This document shows, piece by piece, positions 43,451-52,375 of a stretch of DNA of 64,000 bases (positions are counted from its first letter, which is position 1; every line of letters begins with the position of its first letter). The notes below the pieces were generated by a model. The model was not told the DNA's origin. It did not search any database and saw only the letters and a list, made by a program, of their open reading frames with translations. The DNA is taken from contig NZ_JAHXZS010000004.1 of the NCBI RefSeq assembly GCF_019740335.1, positions 62,001 to 126,000 on the forward strand, given 5' to 3'. The position numbers and the translations under genes were made by a program. The stretch comes from Alteraquisediminimonas sediminicola (GTDB lineage Bacteria; Pseudomonadota; Alphaproteobacteria; Sphingomonadales; Sphingomonadaceae).

Positions 43451-44097
43451 TGCTCGCGCTCTATGGCCATCCGTTCTCATCCTACACATGGAAGGCGCTG
43501 ATCGCGCTTTATGCTAATGCCACGCCGTTCGTATTCCGGATGGTCGATCCCAACCATCCGGAAAACGTCGCGCGGGTGCAGGCGGCGAGCCCGCTTGGCA
43601 AGTTTCCGTTGCTGGTCGATGGCGAGGTGGAAGTGTTCGAGGCAAGCTCGATCATCGAATATCTCGCGCTTCATCATCCCGGCCCGGCGATGCTGTTGCC
43701 CGCCGATCCGGACGAAGCGTTGCGGATGCGGATGTTCGACCGGGTATTCGACAACTATGTCATGAACGTGATGCAGGAGAGCGTCGCGGAGGTGATCCGC
43801 GAGGGGGCTCTCAGCGCGCCAACTCGCGAGCGGGTCCACGCCGCCTTGCGCCGCAGTTATAACTGGATCGATAACTGGCTCGCCACTTATCGCCGCCCGA
43901 TGACGGTCAGCCTTATCGAATGCGCCGCCGCGCCGTCGCTTTTCTATGCCGATTGGGTGCTGCAGATTCCCGATGAGTTCGCGCTGCTCCGGGCATGGCG
44001 GGCGCATCTGCTGGCGCTGCCGCCGGTCAAGCGCTGCATTGACGAGGCGCGGCCTTGGCGTCAGTTTTTCCCGCTCGGTGCCCCTGACCGCGATTGA
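43447..44097 (+). CDS. Glutathione S-transferase
   Basis: 216 residues. N-terminal thioredoxin-like domain: 'LALYGHPFSSYTWKALIALY' with the Ser/Tyr candidate catalytic residues, cis-Pro in 'GKFPLLVDG', and 'VFEASSIIEYLA' with the Glu-Ser glutathione-binding pair. The C-terminal helical domain carries 'MTVSLIECAAAPSLFYADWV'. It conjugates or reduces electrophilic intermediates using glutathione; in catabolic clusters such enzymes isomerise or dehalogenate products. Two adjacent ATG codons at the start; the first overlaps the VOC stop. Confidence 0.9.
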   Translation: MMLALYGHPFSSYTWKALIALYANATPFVFRMVDPNHPENVARVQAASPLGKFPLLVDGEVEVFEASSIIEYLALHHPGPAMLLPADPDEALRMRMFDRVFDNYVMNVMQESVAEVIREGALSAPTRERVHAALRRSYNWIDNWLATYRRPMTVSLIECAAAPSLFYADWVLQIPDEFALLRAWRAHLLALPPVKRCIDEARPWRQFFPLGAPDRD

Positions 44098-44108
44098 GGA
44101 GAAAAACG

Positions 44109-44562
44109 ATGGCCGAGGCCCCTTTATGAGCTCAGCGTTACCACCTTTATTGCCGCGCCACCCGAACGGGTGTGGCGGGCGATGGACAAGGAGATGGAAA
44201 AATGGTGGTGCCCTGTCCCTTGGACCACTCAAATCATCGAGCAGGACAAGCGCCCCGGCGGCAGGACCTGCGTGGTCCTGCGCGGTCCGAACGGTGAGGA
44301 AGAACGGCTGGAGGGTGTCTATCTTGCCTATGACGAAGGGCGGCGCATCGTTTCCACTGACGCAGTCGATTATCGCTTCTACCCACAAGGGCCGTTCATG
44401 ATCGGTACGTGGGAAATCTCGCCGGAGGGTGACGGCACCCGCTACACCGCCTCTGCCCGACACTGGAGCGAGGATACAATGCAGATCCATGCGGATATGG
44501 GCTTCGCCGATGGCTGGGCGGCCTGTGCGCAGCAGCTGAAGGACCTGTGCGAGGCTGGATGA
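44109..44562 (+). CDS. SRPBCC (AHSA1-like) protein with an apparent frameshift after codon 5
   Basis: The homologous frame reads 'YELSVTTFIAAPPERVWRAM', 'KEMEKWWCPVPW', 'EGVYLAYDEGRRIVSTDAV' and 'GWAACAQQLKDLCEAG', a complete START/AHSA1-type fold. However, the only good start, ATG at 44109 with AGGAG 8 bases before it ('MAEAPL'), is in another frame and stops at 44127-44129. One extra C in the run GGCCCC at about 44117-44122 would explain it. Without that start the frame first offers GTG at 44170, which would drop about 20 residues including a beta strand. Either a pseudogene, a sequencing error or a frameshifting gene. Confidence 0.72.
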
Positions 44563-44617
44563 TGGCGGCGACGGATCGCCGCACCTCATGGTCACAGGCG
44601 GTCCCTGTCAAGAATGT

Positions 44618-44640
44618 CGGGGTGAGCAAAGCCCACCCCG
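44618..44640. terminator. Hairpin between convergent SRPBCC and OmpA genes
   Basis: CGGGGTG / CACCCCG, 7-bp stem with a 9-base loop, 6 bases before the OmpA stop codon. No T-run; likely bidirectional. Confidence 0.5.
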
Positions 44641-44646
44641 TGTGTC

Positions 44647-45504
44647 TCACATACCGTCAAGGCCCTTGCTGACCAAGATATTCACCGAAACGCGGCGGTT
44701 CTGTGCCTTGCCTTCGGCAGTGTCATTGCTCGCCAACGGGTCCGCTTCGGCCATGCCGGTTGGGGTCAGCATGCGATAGGGTTTCCAGCCGCAGGCCTGC
44801 TGAAGATAGTTGATGACACGACCGGCGCGCTTTTCGCTCAGCACCTGGTTGAGCTCCTCACTGCCGGTTGAATCAGTGTAACCGACCACAAGCATCAGGG
44901 CGTTATTCGTCCCTTCGGCTGCGGTTGCCGTGGCGCAGAGATCGGCCTTGGCCTGTTCCGACAGCACGGCCTTGCCCGTATCGAAGTACACATTTGTCGT
45001 GCTCTTGATATTATATTTGTCGATATCGCCCATGCGACCGCGCAGGGCCTCGGTGGCTGCCGCCTGTTCGTCAAAGCGCTGGGCGGTGCCATTCCGAATC
45101 ATGGTCGCGGTCTTCAGATCGGTGTTCCGGAAAGTGATCTGGCTCGCCACCAAGCTGTCGCCCGATTGCAATGTCTTGACCGTCACTGGAAGGCCGTTGA
45201 GCAGCGAAGCTGCGGTCAGCTTATTGCGGGCGCTGAACAGCCCCTTGCTGGCCTTGATCCGGGTGTCATCGTTGATCGCGATAATAGTATTGGTGCCGTC
45301 GGCAGCCGTGACCTGTATCTTGTCGCCGCTGCGCGCGGAGATGATGCCTTCGATCTGCGGGCCGGCTGGCAGCACTGCGCCATTGACGATGATGCTGGTC
45401 CCGGACGGGTCCTGTTGCTGTTGCGCGAACACGGCCCCCGATGTCGGTAGGGTGAGCATGGCAAGCAGGAAGAGCGCGCCGGGCTTTTGGGAAATGACAT
45501 GCAT
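44647..45504 (-). CDS. OmpA-family outer-membrane/periplasmic protein
   Basis: 285 residues with a signal peptide ending 'SGAVFAQ'. A middle region with short beta-rich repeats ('IIVNGAVLPAGPQIEGIISA', 'KIQVTAADG') precedes a C-terminal OmpA-like peptidoglycan-binding domain: 'TTNVYFDTGKAVLSEQAKAD', 'VVGYTDSTGSEELNQVLSEK' and 'RAGRVINYL', ending 'NRRVSVNILV'. It should tether the envelope to peptidoglycan. AAAGGAA lies 8 bases before the ATG. It is unrelated to the catabolic genes around it, suggesting that this is old chromosomal backbone between insertions. Confidence 0.9.
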   Translation of the reverse strand: MHVISQKPGALFLLAMLTLPTSGAVFAQQQQDPSGTSIIVNGAVLPAGPQIEGIISARSGDKIQVTAADGTNTIIAINDDTRIKASKGLFSARNKLTAASLLNGLPVTVKTLQSGDSLVASQITFRNTDLKTATMIRNGTAQRFDEQAAATEALRGRMGDIDKYNIKSTTNVYFDTGKAVLSEQAKADLCATATAAEGTNNALMLVVGYTDSTGSEELNQVLSEKRAGRVINYLQQACGWKPYRMLTPTGMAEADPLASNDTAEGKAQNRRVSVNILVSKGLDGM

Positions 45505-45721
45505 GAAACTATTCCTTTAAAATATATCCGTCGGTTCTGCGTGTTCAGGTTCACCTGTCTGGCACATGAACGCTACTGACAAGATTGTAGGTTATGCAGG
45601 TGAATGGAGTGCGTCCTGCGGCGAACCGAAGCAGACCTCGCTGCACCGGCGTAGGTACATGTGCCAGCTTCGGCAAAAACCCGCCTGTCAGTTCTCGAAA
45701 AAGGCTGGGCGGGCCGCCACA

Positions 45722-46066
45722 TCAGTGGCTGATGGCGATGATGTCGATGCGCAGTGGTGTGCCGCCCGTGGCGATCGCAAAGAGGCGGTCGATATTCGGA
45801 TGCGCGCCCGGACGGTTGCGTGCATCCGCCATATGCTCGGCGAACACGGCCAAGCCATGTTCGGCTGCGTTCGCGTCCAAGGTGCCAAATAGCTGATGCA
45901 GATATTGATATACGGCGAGCGAGCCTTGCTTGCCCGGTTGATTTTCGATGCTGGCGACCACCATTCCCTTGTCGTCGATAAGGTCGATGCGTTGCACGCC
46001 ATCGACGGGCGGCAATTGCTGAACATTATCTTTGAATGTCATGCTTGGTTGAATCATCGTCAGCAT
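45722..46066 (-). CDS. DUF2322 family protein
   Basis: 114 residues from the ATG at 46066, which has AGGA at 9 bases; an in-frame ATG at 46042 ('MTFKDNVQQLPP') is also possible and matches the usual family start. 'IENQPGKQGSLAVYQYLHQ' and 'HPNIDRLFAIATGG' are strongly characteristic of DUF2322, a small conserved protein family of unknown function. Soluble, no signal. It is 217 bases from the OmpA gene on the same strand. Confidence 0.8.
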   Translation of the reverse strand: MLTMIQPSMTFKDNVQQLPPVDGVQRIDLIDDKGMVVASIENQPGKQGSLAVYQYLHQLFGTLDANAAEHGLAVFAEHMADARNRPGAHPNIDRLFAIATGGTPLRIDIIAISH

Positions 46067-46436
46067 TTGTCGAATTCCTGAGTTCATTGCGCGCGGGCAT
46101 GTAACAGCTTCTTCGAATTTCCGCTATGAGGCGCGCGCAGATCGGCGCCCTATGGTCGTGATTGAGGCGCATTGCAGCCACTAGTACGGCCTGAACGAAT
46201 GTCCGCTCCACGCGCGTCTGGCCCGAAAGATGGTGCGAGATTCCGGCACGTTTGTTGAGGCATTCGGCTATTTTCACACCTCTCTCTGGGCCAAATCTAA
46301 GATGGATTTTGAACGTCTCAGATGGGCGCAGATCCAGCGGGTCAGTTTATATGTGATGGCTATCATTTTATAGAGTTGTCGCTGGTGACACGCACTCTAC
46401 CGTTTCAGGCTAAATATAGGCGAGGAGAAATCGAAG
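46067..46436. other. Intergenic region upstream of the NTF2-like gene
   Basis: Nothing convincing. A GTG-initiated frame on the minus strand (46277 to 46026) has AGAGAGGT nearby but overlaps the DUF2322 start and resembles nothing known. The plus-strand GAGGAG before 46437 is the ribosome-binding site of the next gene. Confidence 0.35.
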
Positions 46437-46925
46437 ATGAGCGAAGCGCTGCGCGCGGCCAACTGCCAGTTGGTACGTGACTATCTCGATGCTGTGAGTT
46501 TCTGGAAACTCGACGTGATCACCGCATTGTCGACCGAAGATGTGGTCTTCGAGGTGCCGTTCTGTCCGCCTGGCTTTGAACGGGTCACGCAGGGGCGCGA
46601 GCGTTATGTTGAAGTGTTGCGACAGGCCAGCACCGTCATGATCGAGGGGCCAGAAAATCTCCATGACATCAAAGTGGATACGCTGGCTGGCGACCCCGGC
46701 GAATTGGTCGTGGAGTACAAAAGTGCGATGGTGCTGCGGTCCGGCGCGGCCTATAGCAACCGCTATCTTGCCCGGTTCACGGTGCGCGATGGACGCGTAG
46801 CGCGGTTCACAGAATATTGCGATCCCATCAGCCTTTATACGGCGATGGGTGGTCATGTCCCGCCCTTGCAGGCTCTGGCTGATAACTCGATGCTGCCGCC
46901 GCTACTCAGCACCGAAAACGCCTGA
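46437..46925 (+). CDS. NTF2/SnoaL-like protein
   Basis: 162 residues. 'NCQLVRDYLDAVSFWKLDVI', 'DVVFEVPFCPPGFERVTQGR' and 'RYLARFTVRDGRVARFTEYC' followed by 'DPISLYTAMGG' match ketosteroid-isomerase-like SnoaL proteins: a helix, a substrate cavity and the C-terminal 'EYxDP' motif. It probably isomerises or hydrates an intermediate. GAGGAG precedes the ATG; the SDR follows after 27 bases. Confidence 0.85.
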   Translation: MSEALRAANCQLVRDYLDAVSFWKLDVITALSTEDVVFEVPFCPPGFERVTQGRERYVEVLRQASTVMIEGPENLHDIKVDTLAGDPGELVVEYKSAMVLRSGAAYSNRYLARFTVRDGRVARFTEYCDPISLYTAMGGHVPPLQALADNSMLPPLLSTENA

Positions 46926-46952
46926 CCAACTGTTCCGACGAGAGGATAAAAG

Positions 46953-47702
46953 ATGACAAAAATACTGCTCGGCAAGACGGCACTGGTTACCGGCGGTTCG
47001 CGTGGCATTGGCCGGGCGGTCGCGCTGCGCCTCGCCAGCGATGGCGCGCGCGTGGCGGTGAATTACCGCAGCGACAAGGATGCGGCGGATGCGGTGGTGG
47101 CAGAGATTCAGGCGGCAGGGGGCGATGCCTTCGCTATATGTGCCGATATTTGCTCGCCGACAGCGATCTCGGCCATGTTTGCAGCCTTTGATGCCAAGGC
47201 CGATGGGCTGGACATTCTGGTCAATAATGCGGGCATCGGCAGCATGGCCACCCTCGCCGAGACCGACGAGGAGATATATGATCGCCAGATGCTGGTGAAT
47301 ACCAAGGGGCCGTTCTTCGTGACCAAGGCAGCGCTGCCGCGGCTACGCAATGGCGGTCGCATCGTGAATGTGTCCTCGATGGTGGCGCAGGTCGCTTATC
47401 CTTCTTGCATTGCTTATGCGATGAGCAAAGCGGCGGTCAATCACTTCACCCTTTCGCTGGCCGCCGAACTCGGCGCGCGCGGAATCACGGTGAACGCGGT
47501 GACGCCGGGCGCGACGATCACCGATTTCGCGCCTGACCTGTTCAACGATCCGGCGACAGTTGATTTGCTGGCGAGCCTTGCTGCGCTGAAGCGGGTAGGC
47601 CAGCCCGAAGATGTGGCCAAGGTGATTGCGATGCTTGTTGGCCCGGATGCCGTATGGGTCACCGGCCAGGTGATCGAGGCTTCGGGGGGAATGCATCTCT
47701 AA
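46953..47702 (+). CDS. Short-chain dehydrogenase/reductase (FabG-like)
   Basis: 249 residues, complete: 'TALVTGGSRGIGRAVALRLA', 'VAVNYRSDKDAADAVV' (Arg after the second strand suggests NADPH), 'DILVNNAGIGS', 'IVNVSSMVAQV' (Ser), 'YAMSKAAVNHF' (YxxxK) and 'TGQVIEASGGMHL'. AGAGGATAAAAG precedes the ATG. An intrinsic terminator begins at the stop codon, so the NTF2-like and SDR genes form a two-gene unit separate from the flavoprotein that follows. Confidence 0.93.
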   Translation: MTKILLGKTALVTGGSRGIGRAVALRLASDGARVAVNYRSDKDAADAVVAEIQAAGGDAFAICADICSPTAISAMFAAFDAKADGLDILVNNAGIGSMATLAETDEEIYDRQMLVNTKGPFFVTKAALPRLRNGGRIVNVSSMVAQVAYPSCIAYAMSKAAVNHFTLSLAAELGARGITVNAVTPGATITDFAPDLFNDPATVDLLASLAALKRVGQPEDVAKVIAMLVGPDAVWVTGQVIEASGGMHL

Positions 47703-47725
47703 GTCCTTCGCCTAGGACTTTTTGG
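47701..47725 (+). terminator. Intrinsic terminator after the SDR gene
   Basis: AAGTCCT / AGGACTT stem (7 bp, 6-base loop) overlapping the TAA stop, followed by TTT. Confidence 0.7.
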
Positions 47726-47832
47726 AGTGTCAGCCTGTGCCGGCGAAATCTACTGTAGTCCTAAATAAATAGACATGGGGCGATGGCGATTGCCAGCTGC
47801 TCCAGCAACACCGCTTATGTGGGAGATGGAAG

Positions 47833-49485
47833 ATGACTGAAGACGTGAAATGGGATCTGGAGGCTGACGTCGTCGTTCTGGGTTCTGGCGGGGCGGCCAT
47901 GACAGCAGCGATCTCTGCTTATGATTTCGGTGCCAAGGAAGTGGTCATTCTGGAAAAGACCGGAATGGTCGGCGGCACGACTGCCATGTCCGGCGGCATG
48001 CTGTGGATTCCCAACAACCATCATCAGCACGAGGCCGGGCTTGAGGATTCCGACGAAGAAGTCGTGACCTATCTCGATTCTCTTGCCCCGGGTTCGCTTG
48101 ATCCTGAAACCTTGTGGTCGTTCATGCAGAATGGTCCGGAGATGCTGCGCTATCTGGCGGACAAGACGCCGGTGCGCCTCCGCGCCTTCACCGATTTCCC
48201 CGATTATCAGCCCTATTCGCCGGGCGCGAAGCCGGATGGCGGGCGTTCGCTCGACAATGAAGCCTTTTCCTTTGAACGACTTGGCAAATGGGCCGCCCGC
48301 GTGAACCCCAGCAAGATGGCGTATCCGCTGCGCGGCAGCCTGATGGAAGCGATCAGCGGCTCGCTGGACGAAGCCACCCTCGCCGAGCGCGAAGCAGGCG
48401 ATTACCGTGGTCTGGGTCAGGCGCTGGCCGGGGCTCTTTTCAAGGCCGTGCTGGATCGCAACATCCCGGTTGAGTTCGAAAAGCGCGCCCGCAAGCTGGT
48501 CAAGGATGGCGATCGGATCATCGGCGTCATTGCCGAGGATGCCAATGGCCGCGACTTCCGCGTGCGCGCGCGTCGTGGCGTGGTGATCGCCACCGGCGGT
48601 TTCGAATGGAACGAAATGCTGGTCAAGGCCTTCATCCGCGGTCCGCTCACCGGTCCGGTCAGCGTGCCGGAGAACGAAGGCGACGGCCTGTTGATGGCGA
48701 TCGAAGCCGGTGCACAGCTCGGCAATATGCAGAACGCGTTCTGGCAGCAGAGCGTGCTTGAATATAAGCCGCAGCACCGCAGCGCAAAGCCCAATTATCT
48801 GTTGGGATCGGACGAGCGCGCCCGTCCGGGTGCCATCCTTGTCAACAGCGCTGGCAAGCGCTTCGTGAACGAAGCCGCCAACTACAATGCCATGGGCAAG
48901 GCGCTGGTCGCTTTCGATGCCGGCAACCATACATATCCGAATCTGCCTTATTGGCTGATCATCGATCAGCGCTACAAGGACAAATACCCGGCGTTCACCT
49001 CCACGCCGGGTTCGCCGATCCCGTCCTATATGATGCAGGCCGACACGCTCGAAGAACTGGCCGAAAAGGCGGGGATTGACGCTGAAGGGCTGAAATCCAC
49101 CGTGGTGCGCTTCAATGACATGGTGCGTAAGGGCCATGACGACGATTTCAATCGTGGCGACAATACCTATGACAATTTCTATATGTGGGGCGATACGGAT
49201 TTCGAACCCCCTTATCGCACGCTGGGCGTGATTGATAAGGGCCCCTATTATGCCGTCAAAATGGAATCCGGCGCGCTTGGCACGTCCGGTGGTCCAAAGA
49301 CCAACGCCGATGGCCAGGTGGTCGATTGGAACGGCAACCCGATCCAGGGCCTGTATGCGGCGGGTAACGTTATGTCCGCGGTGTTGGGCGAAATCTACGG
49401 TGGCGCCGGCGGGACTTTAGGCCCGGGCTTGACCTTCGGCTATATCGCTGGACGTCACCTTGGTACGCATATTTCGAACCACTGA
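47833..49485 (+). CDS. FAD-dependent dehydrogenase, 3-ketosteroid delta-1-dehydrogenase-like
   Basis: 550 residues of the FAD_binding_2 family. N-terminal 'ADVVVLGSGGAAMTAAISAY' is the dinucleotide motif, followed by 'EKTGMVGGTTAMSGGMLWIP', 'GVVIATGGFEWNEMLVKAF' and the C-terminal 'GNVMSAVLGEIYGGAGGTLG'. The 'E-x-Y-x-G-A-G' end and overall length match KstD-type enzymes that desaturate a ring next to a ketone, though relatives reduce fumarate-like substrates. GGGAGATGGAAG precedes the ATG. Together with the OYE-type reductase and Baeyer-Villiger enzyme nearby it points to alicyclic ketone or steroid metabolism; the substrate is not fixed by sequence. Confidence 0.85.
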   Translation: MTEDVKWDLEADVVVLGSGGAAMTAAISAYDFGAKEVVILEKTGMVGGTTAMSGGMLWIPNNHHQHEAGLEDSDEEVVTYLDSLAPGSLDPETLWSFMQNGPEMLRYLADKTPVRLRAFTDFPDYQPYSPGAKPDGGRSLDNEAFSFERLGKWAARVNPSKMAYPLRGSLMEAISGSLDEATLAEREAGDYRGLGQALAGALFKAVLDRNIPVEFEKRARKLVKDGDRIIGVIAEDANGRDFRVRARRGVVIATGGFEWNEMLVKAFIRGPLTGPVSVPENEGDGLLMAIEAGAQLGNMQNAFWQQSVLEYKPQHRSAKPNYLLGSDERARPGAILVNSAGKRFVNEAANYNAMGKALVAFDAGNHTYPNLPYWLIIDQRYKDKYPAFTSTPGSPIPSYMMQADTLEELAEKAGIDAEGLKSTVVRFNDMVRKGHDDDFNRGDNTYDNFYMWGDTDFEPPYRTLGVIDKGPYYAVKMESGALGTSGGPKTNADGQVVDWNGNPIQGLYAAGNVMSAVLGEIYGGAGGTLGPGLTFGYIAGRHLGTHISNH

Positions 49486-49496
49486 TAGTGGTTCCA

Positions 49497-49540
49497 TGCG
49501 CCATGCCGAGCAGCGCCAAGCGCCCTGCCGGCATGGCGCA
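49497..49540 (+). terminator. Long hairpin after the FAD dehydrogenase
   Basis: Perfect 12-bp stem TGCGCCATGCCG / CGGCATGGCGCA with a 20-base loop, 11 bases after the stop. No T-run, so possibly a Rho-associated or mRNA-stabilising structure. Confidence 0.55.
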
Positions 49541-49614
49541 ATATGCCGTCCGAGACTTTCATGACACTTCGCGTGACTGGATCGCCTTAGGGTGATCGGG
49601 CCACGCGTCAGTCG

Positions 49615-49968
49615 TCAACGCGGCAATGGGCTGTAGAACACCAATCCGTTGCCCTTGTTGTCATAGACGACAGCACGCCGCTCATGGGCATCATTATATG
49701 GTGCTTTGACGATCGTGCCACCGCCGGACTCGATCGCCTTTGCGGCGGCATCGACATCGGCGGTCTTGATCCCGACCACGACTTTTCCTGGCATGGGGTG
49801 GTCGATCTCCGTCGCCAGTGCGAGGGTCACCGACCCGCCATCCAGTGCGGCATATCTGGTGCCGTCGCGGAATTTCAGCGGCATGCCGAGGGTGTCCGTG
49901 TAAAAACTGATCGACTCATCCAGATTGTCGGTTGAGAGCATGATCATTCGTACATCAAGGTCACTCAT
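49615..49968 (-). CDS. VOC-family protein (glyoxalase-like)
   Basis: 117 residues from the ATG at 49968 with AAGGGG before it; an upstream extension of 16 codons is not family-like. 'RMIMLSTDNLDESISFYTDT', 'LGMPLKFRDGTRYAALDGG', 'GGTIVKAPYNDAHERRAVVY' and 'NGNGLVFYSPL'-type end identify a single VOC domain. Its metal site is incomplete by eye: the canonical first-strand His is replaced by Met, so it may bind rather than transform a ligand. Confidence 0.82.
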   Translation of the reverse strand: MSDLDVRMIMLSTDNLDESISFYTDTLGMPLKFRDGTRYAALDGGSVTLALATEIDHPMPGKVVVGIKTADVDAAAKAIESGGGTIVKAPYNDAHERRAVVYDNKGNGLVFYSPLPR

Positions 49969-50163
49969 TTTATCCCCTTCATCCAGTGTCTGACCCGGCG
50001 GGTGATGCCGGCACATGTGGTCGCGGGACGGCTATGGACGTGCATGGCTATTGTCCCGGTCGCCTTTCTCATTATGCCAGCCTGACGATGAACGCCAGCA
50101 GGCGACTGTCGCCCAGCAGATGTACGCGACATTCGACAGCCAATTGATGCGGTCAGGTTATTT

Positions 50164-52122
50164 TCAGGCGATGTTGCGGGCGGCGAGATGGCCTTCGCGA
50201 ATGGCGGTCTGGAGATAGCGCGGGCTGCGCACATCGCCGACCGCAATCACCTGACCCGACCAATCGGCCAGCCCGTCGATCAGGTCGCGATTGCCCATAT
50301 TGTGCGACACGAACACGATGGTGTCGGCATCAACCTCGATCGGTGCGCCGCCATAACGATGGGCGATCGTCGCCTTGCCTTCATTGATCTCTGAAAGCCG
50401 GGCATAGGTGATGAGGCGGAAATCGCCCTTGGCCAAACGTTCCAGCGCCGGTTCCGCCGACAGGCTTGGCTCCAACTTGGGCGCGAAGCTCGACAGGCCG
50501 GTGACAAAGGTTACGCCCACGCCTTTTTCGATCAGGAATTCAGCGGCTGCAACCGCCTCATAATGGCCGGTATCGTCATAAACGACGGCGCGCTTGCCCC
50601 AGTCGCGATTGCTGTTTTCGAGCAATAGATCATGGCTGGAGACGACATGGCGGCGCTCCATTCCGGCGGTGACGGTGCCGGGGCTGAGATGCTGGCGACC
50701 ATCCATGCGCGGGAAGGAGCCGGTCGCGACGATCACGACGTCGGGCGCGATGTCGGCGACATCCGATGCATCGACATAGGTGCCGAGCCGGACATCGACG
50801 CCAAGGCGATAGACCTCGCGTTCCAGCCATTCGGTGATGTCGCCAATGCCCATGCGACGTGGCGCGCGGCGGGCAACGTTGACTGCGCCGCCCAATTGGG
50901 ACGAGGCCTCGGCCAAAATCACGCGATGGCCCTTGGTGGCCGCGATCCGCGCGGCTTCCAACCCGGCAGGGCCGCCGCCGACGATCAGCACGGTCTTGGG
51001 GGCCTTGGTCGGCTCGATCAGGTCTTCCGAGAGCGTGGCTTCCATGCCGATGGCCGGATTGACGGTGCAGCCGATGCGCCCGACCGTGACCAGACCGCCG
51101 ATGCAGCCATGGTTGCAACCGATGCAGGGGCGAACATCCTCTGGCCGACCGGCCAGAGTTTTGCGTACGATGTCCGGATCGGCAATATGGGCGCGGGTCA
51201 GTGCGACGAGGTCGGCGGCGCCTTCCTTGATGACCTGATCGGCCTCTTCCAAGGTGCGGAAACGGCCGGTGACGAGGATCGGTAGCTTGACCCCGGCGCG
51301 TACCGGCGCCGAATGCGGCACTTCATAGCCTGCAGGCTCATGCATTGCGCCGATGATCTTATGGGCATTGTAATCGGTGCCGATGGTGAGGTTGACGAAA
51401 TCGATCAGGCCGCGCTCGTGGAACAGATTGGCCACGGTCGCGACATCATCCGATGTCATGCCGCCGGGCAATAATTCCGGGCTGAGCCGCACGCCGAGCG
51501 CCATATGTGTGGGCAGCATCTCGCGGACCATCGAGAGCAATTCGAGCGGCAGGCGCATCCGGTTTTCAAAGCTGCCGCCATATTCATCGGTGCGCTGATT
51601 ATGCAAAGGCGACATGAACTGCTGCATCAAATAGCCATGGGCCATGTGCAGTTCGACCCCATCAAGGCCACCCGCGATGCAGTCGTTCACCCCATCGGCA
51701 TAGGCTTGTTTCAATTGCGCGATTTCGGCCTTGCCCATCGGCTCGGCCTGTACGCCCAATAAGGCGCCGACGCTATCGGAGGACGACCAGGGCGGGCTGC
51801 CATTAGCCTGTGGGATTTCATTGCCGAGATGGCCGATCTGCTGGAAAATCTTCATGCCATGCGGGCGGCTGAGTTCCATCAGCTTGCGATAGCCTTCCAC
51901 CAGCCCCGGCGCGCCCTGATACAGGAACGGATAGACCGAACTGCCGACCGAGAGCAGCTCAAGGATCGTGAGACCGACCCCGCCTTTGGCACGGGCGACA
52001 TGATAATCGATCAGCGTATCGTTCATCGTACCGCCGCCAAGACCGGTGCCATGGCCGGTGCGGACCACGCGATTGGGGAGGGTGACAGGGCCAAGATCGA
52101 TCGGGGTCAGGACATATTTCAT
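50164..52122 (-). CDS. Old-yellow-enzyme / 2,4-dienoyl-CoA reductase-type flavoprotein with 4Fe-4S cluster
   Basis: 652 residues. The N-terminal FMN barrel carries 'LPNRVVRTGHGTGLGGG', 'GVELHMAHGYLMQQFMSPL' and 'NQRTDEYGGSFENRMR'. The linker has the iron-sulfur ligands 'CIGCNHGCIGG...GCTVNP' (C-x2-C-x3-C-x11-C). The C-terminal NAD(P)H/FAD part has 'VLIVGGGPAGLEAARIAA' and a second 'VVIVATGSFPRMDG'. It belongs with FadH, trimethylamine dehydrogenase and BaiCD-type reductases that reduce conjugated C=C bonds. The ATG at 52122 is in the right place for the barrel. Divergent from a TetR gene. Confidence 0.9.
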   Translation of the reverse strand: MKYVLTPIDLGPVTLPNRVVRTGHGTGLGGGTMNDTLIDYHVARAKGGVGLTILELLSVGSSVYPFLYQGAPGLVEGYRKLMELSRPHGMKIFQQIGHLGNEIPQANGSPPWSSSDSVGALLGVQAEPMGKAEIAQLKQAYADGVNDCIAGGLDGVELHMAHGYLMQQFMSPLHNQRTDEYGGSFENRMRLPLELLSMVREMLPTHMALGVRLSPELLPGGMTSDDVATVANLFHERGLIDFVNLTIGTDYNAHKIIGAMHEPAGYEVPHSAPVRAGVKLPILVTGRFRTLEEADQVIKEGAADLVALTRAHIADPDIVRKTLAGRPEDVRPCIGCNHGCIGGLVTVGRIGCTVNPAIGMEATLSEDLIEPTKAPKTVLIVGGGPAGLEAARIAATKGHRVILAEASSQLGGAVNVARRAPRRMGIGDITEWLEREVYRLGVDVRLGTYVDASDVADIAPDVVIVATGSFPRMDGRQHLSPGTVTAGMERRHVVSSHDLLLENSNRDWGKRAVVYDDTGHYEAVAAAEFLIEKGVGVTFVTGLSSFAPKLEPSLSAEPALERLAKGDFRLITYARLSEINEGKATIAHRYGGAPIEVDADTIVFVSHNMGNRDLIDGLADWSGQVIAVGDVRSPRYLQTAIREGHLAARNIA

Positions 52123-52375
52123 GGCCGTGCATTCTCTCTGCTTTAAAAGGTCGGGGCGTTGCATGCCGCGTTATGATATGCAGCCATCACTATCTAGGGG
52201 GCGCGCACAACTCCATATTGTCAGAGGATTCTACTGTGGCCACGGCTATCGTCTAAACAGCGCTTGCGGTTGACCTTGGGCCTTATCGGCGGCAGGGACG
52301 TGCAGAGGCGTTCTCTCTATGGTCATTATCGACCATCAGTTTGAACTCGTACGACATGTGCAAGCGAAGAGATCT
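52123..52375. promoter_or_regulatory. Divergent control region between OYE-type reductase and TetR gene
   Basis: 253 bases with only a short GTGGCCAC palindrome at 52236-52243. Promoters for both genes must lie here, but no confident -35/-10 or operator was found. Confidence 0.3.

Noticed and set aside
43477-44595. 372-codon antisense frame opposite GST and SRPBCC genes
   Set aside because: Pro/Arg-rich shadow without motif. It does not explain the frameshift at 44117.
46026-46277. GTG-initiated minus-strand frame with AGAGAGGT nearby
   Set aside because: It overlaps the well-supported DUF2322 gene, and its sequence has no recognisable domain. Kept only as a note.
47815-49137. 440-codon antisense frame opposite the FAD dehydrogenase
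   Set aside because: The sense frame contains the full FAD_binding_2 signature; the antisense is a codon-bias shadow.
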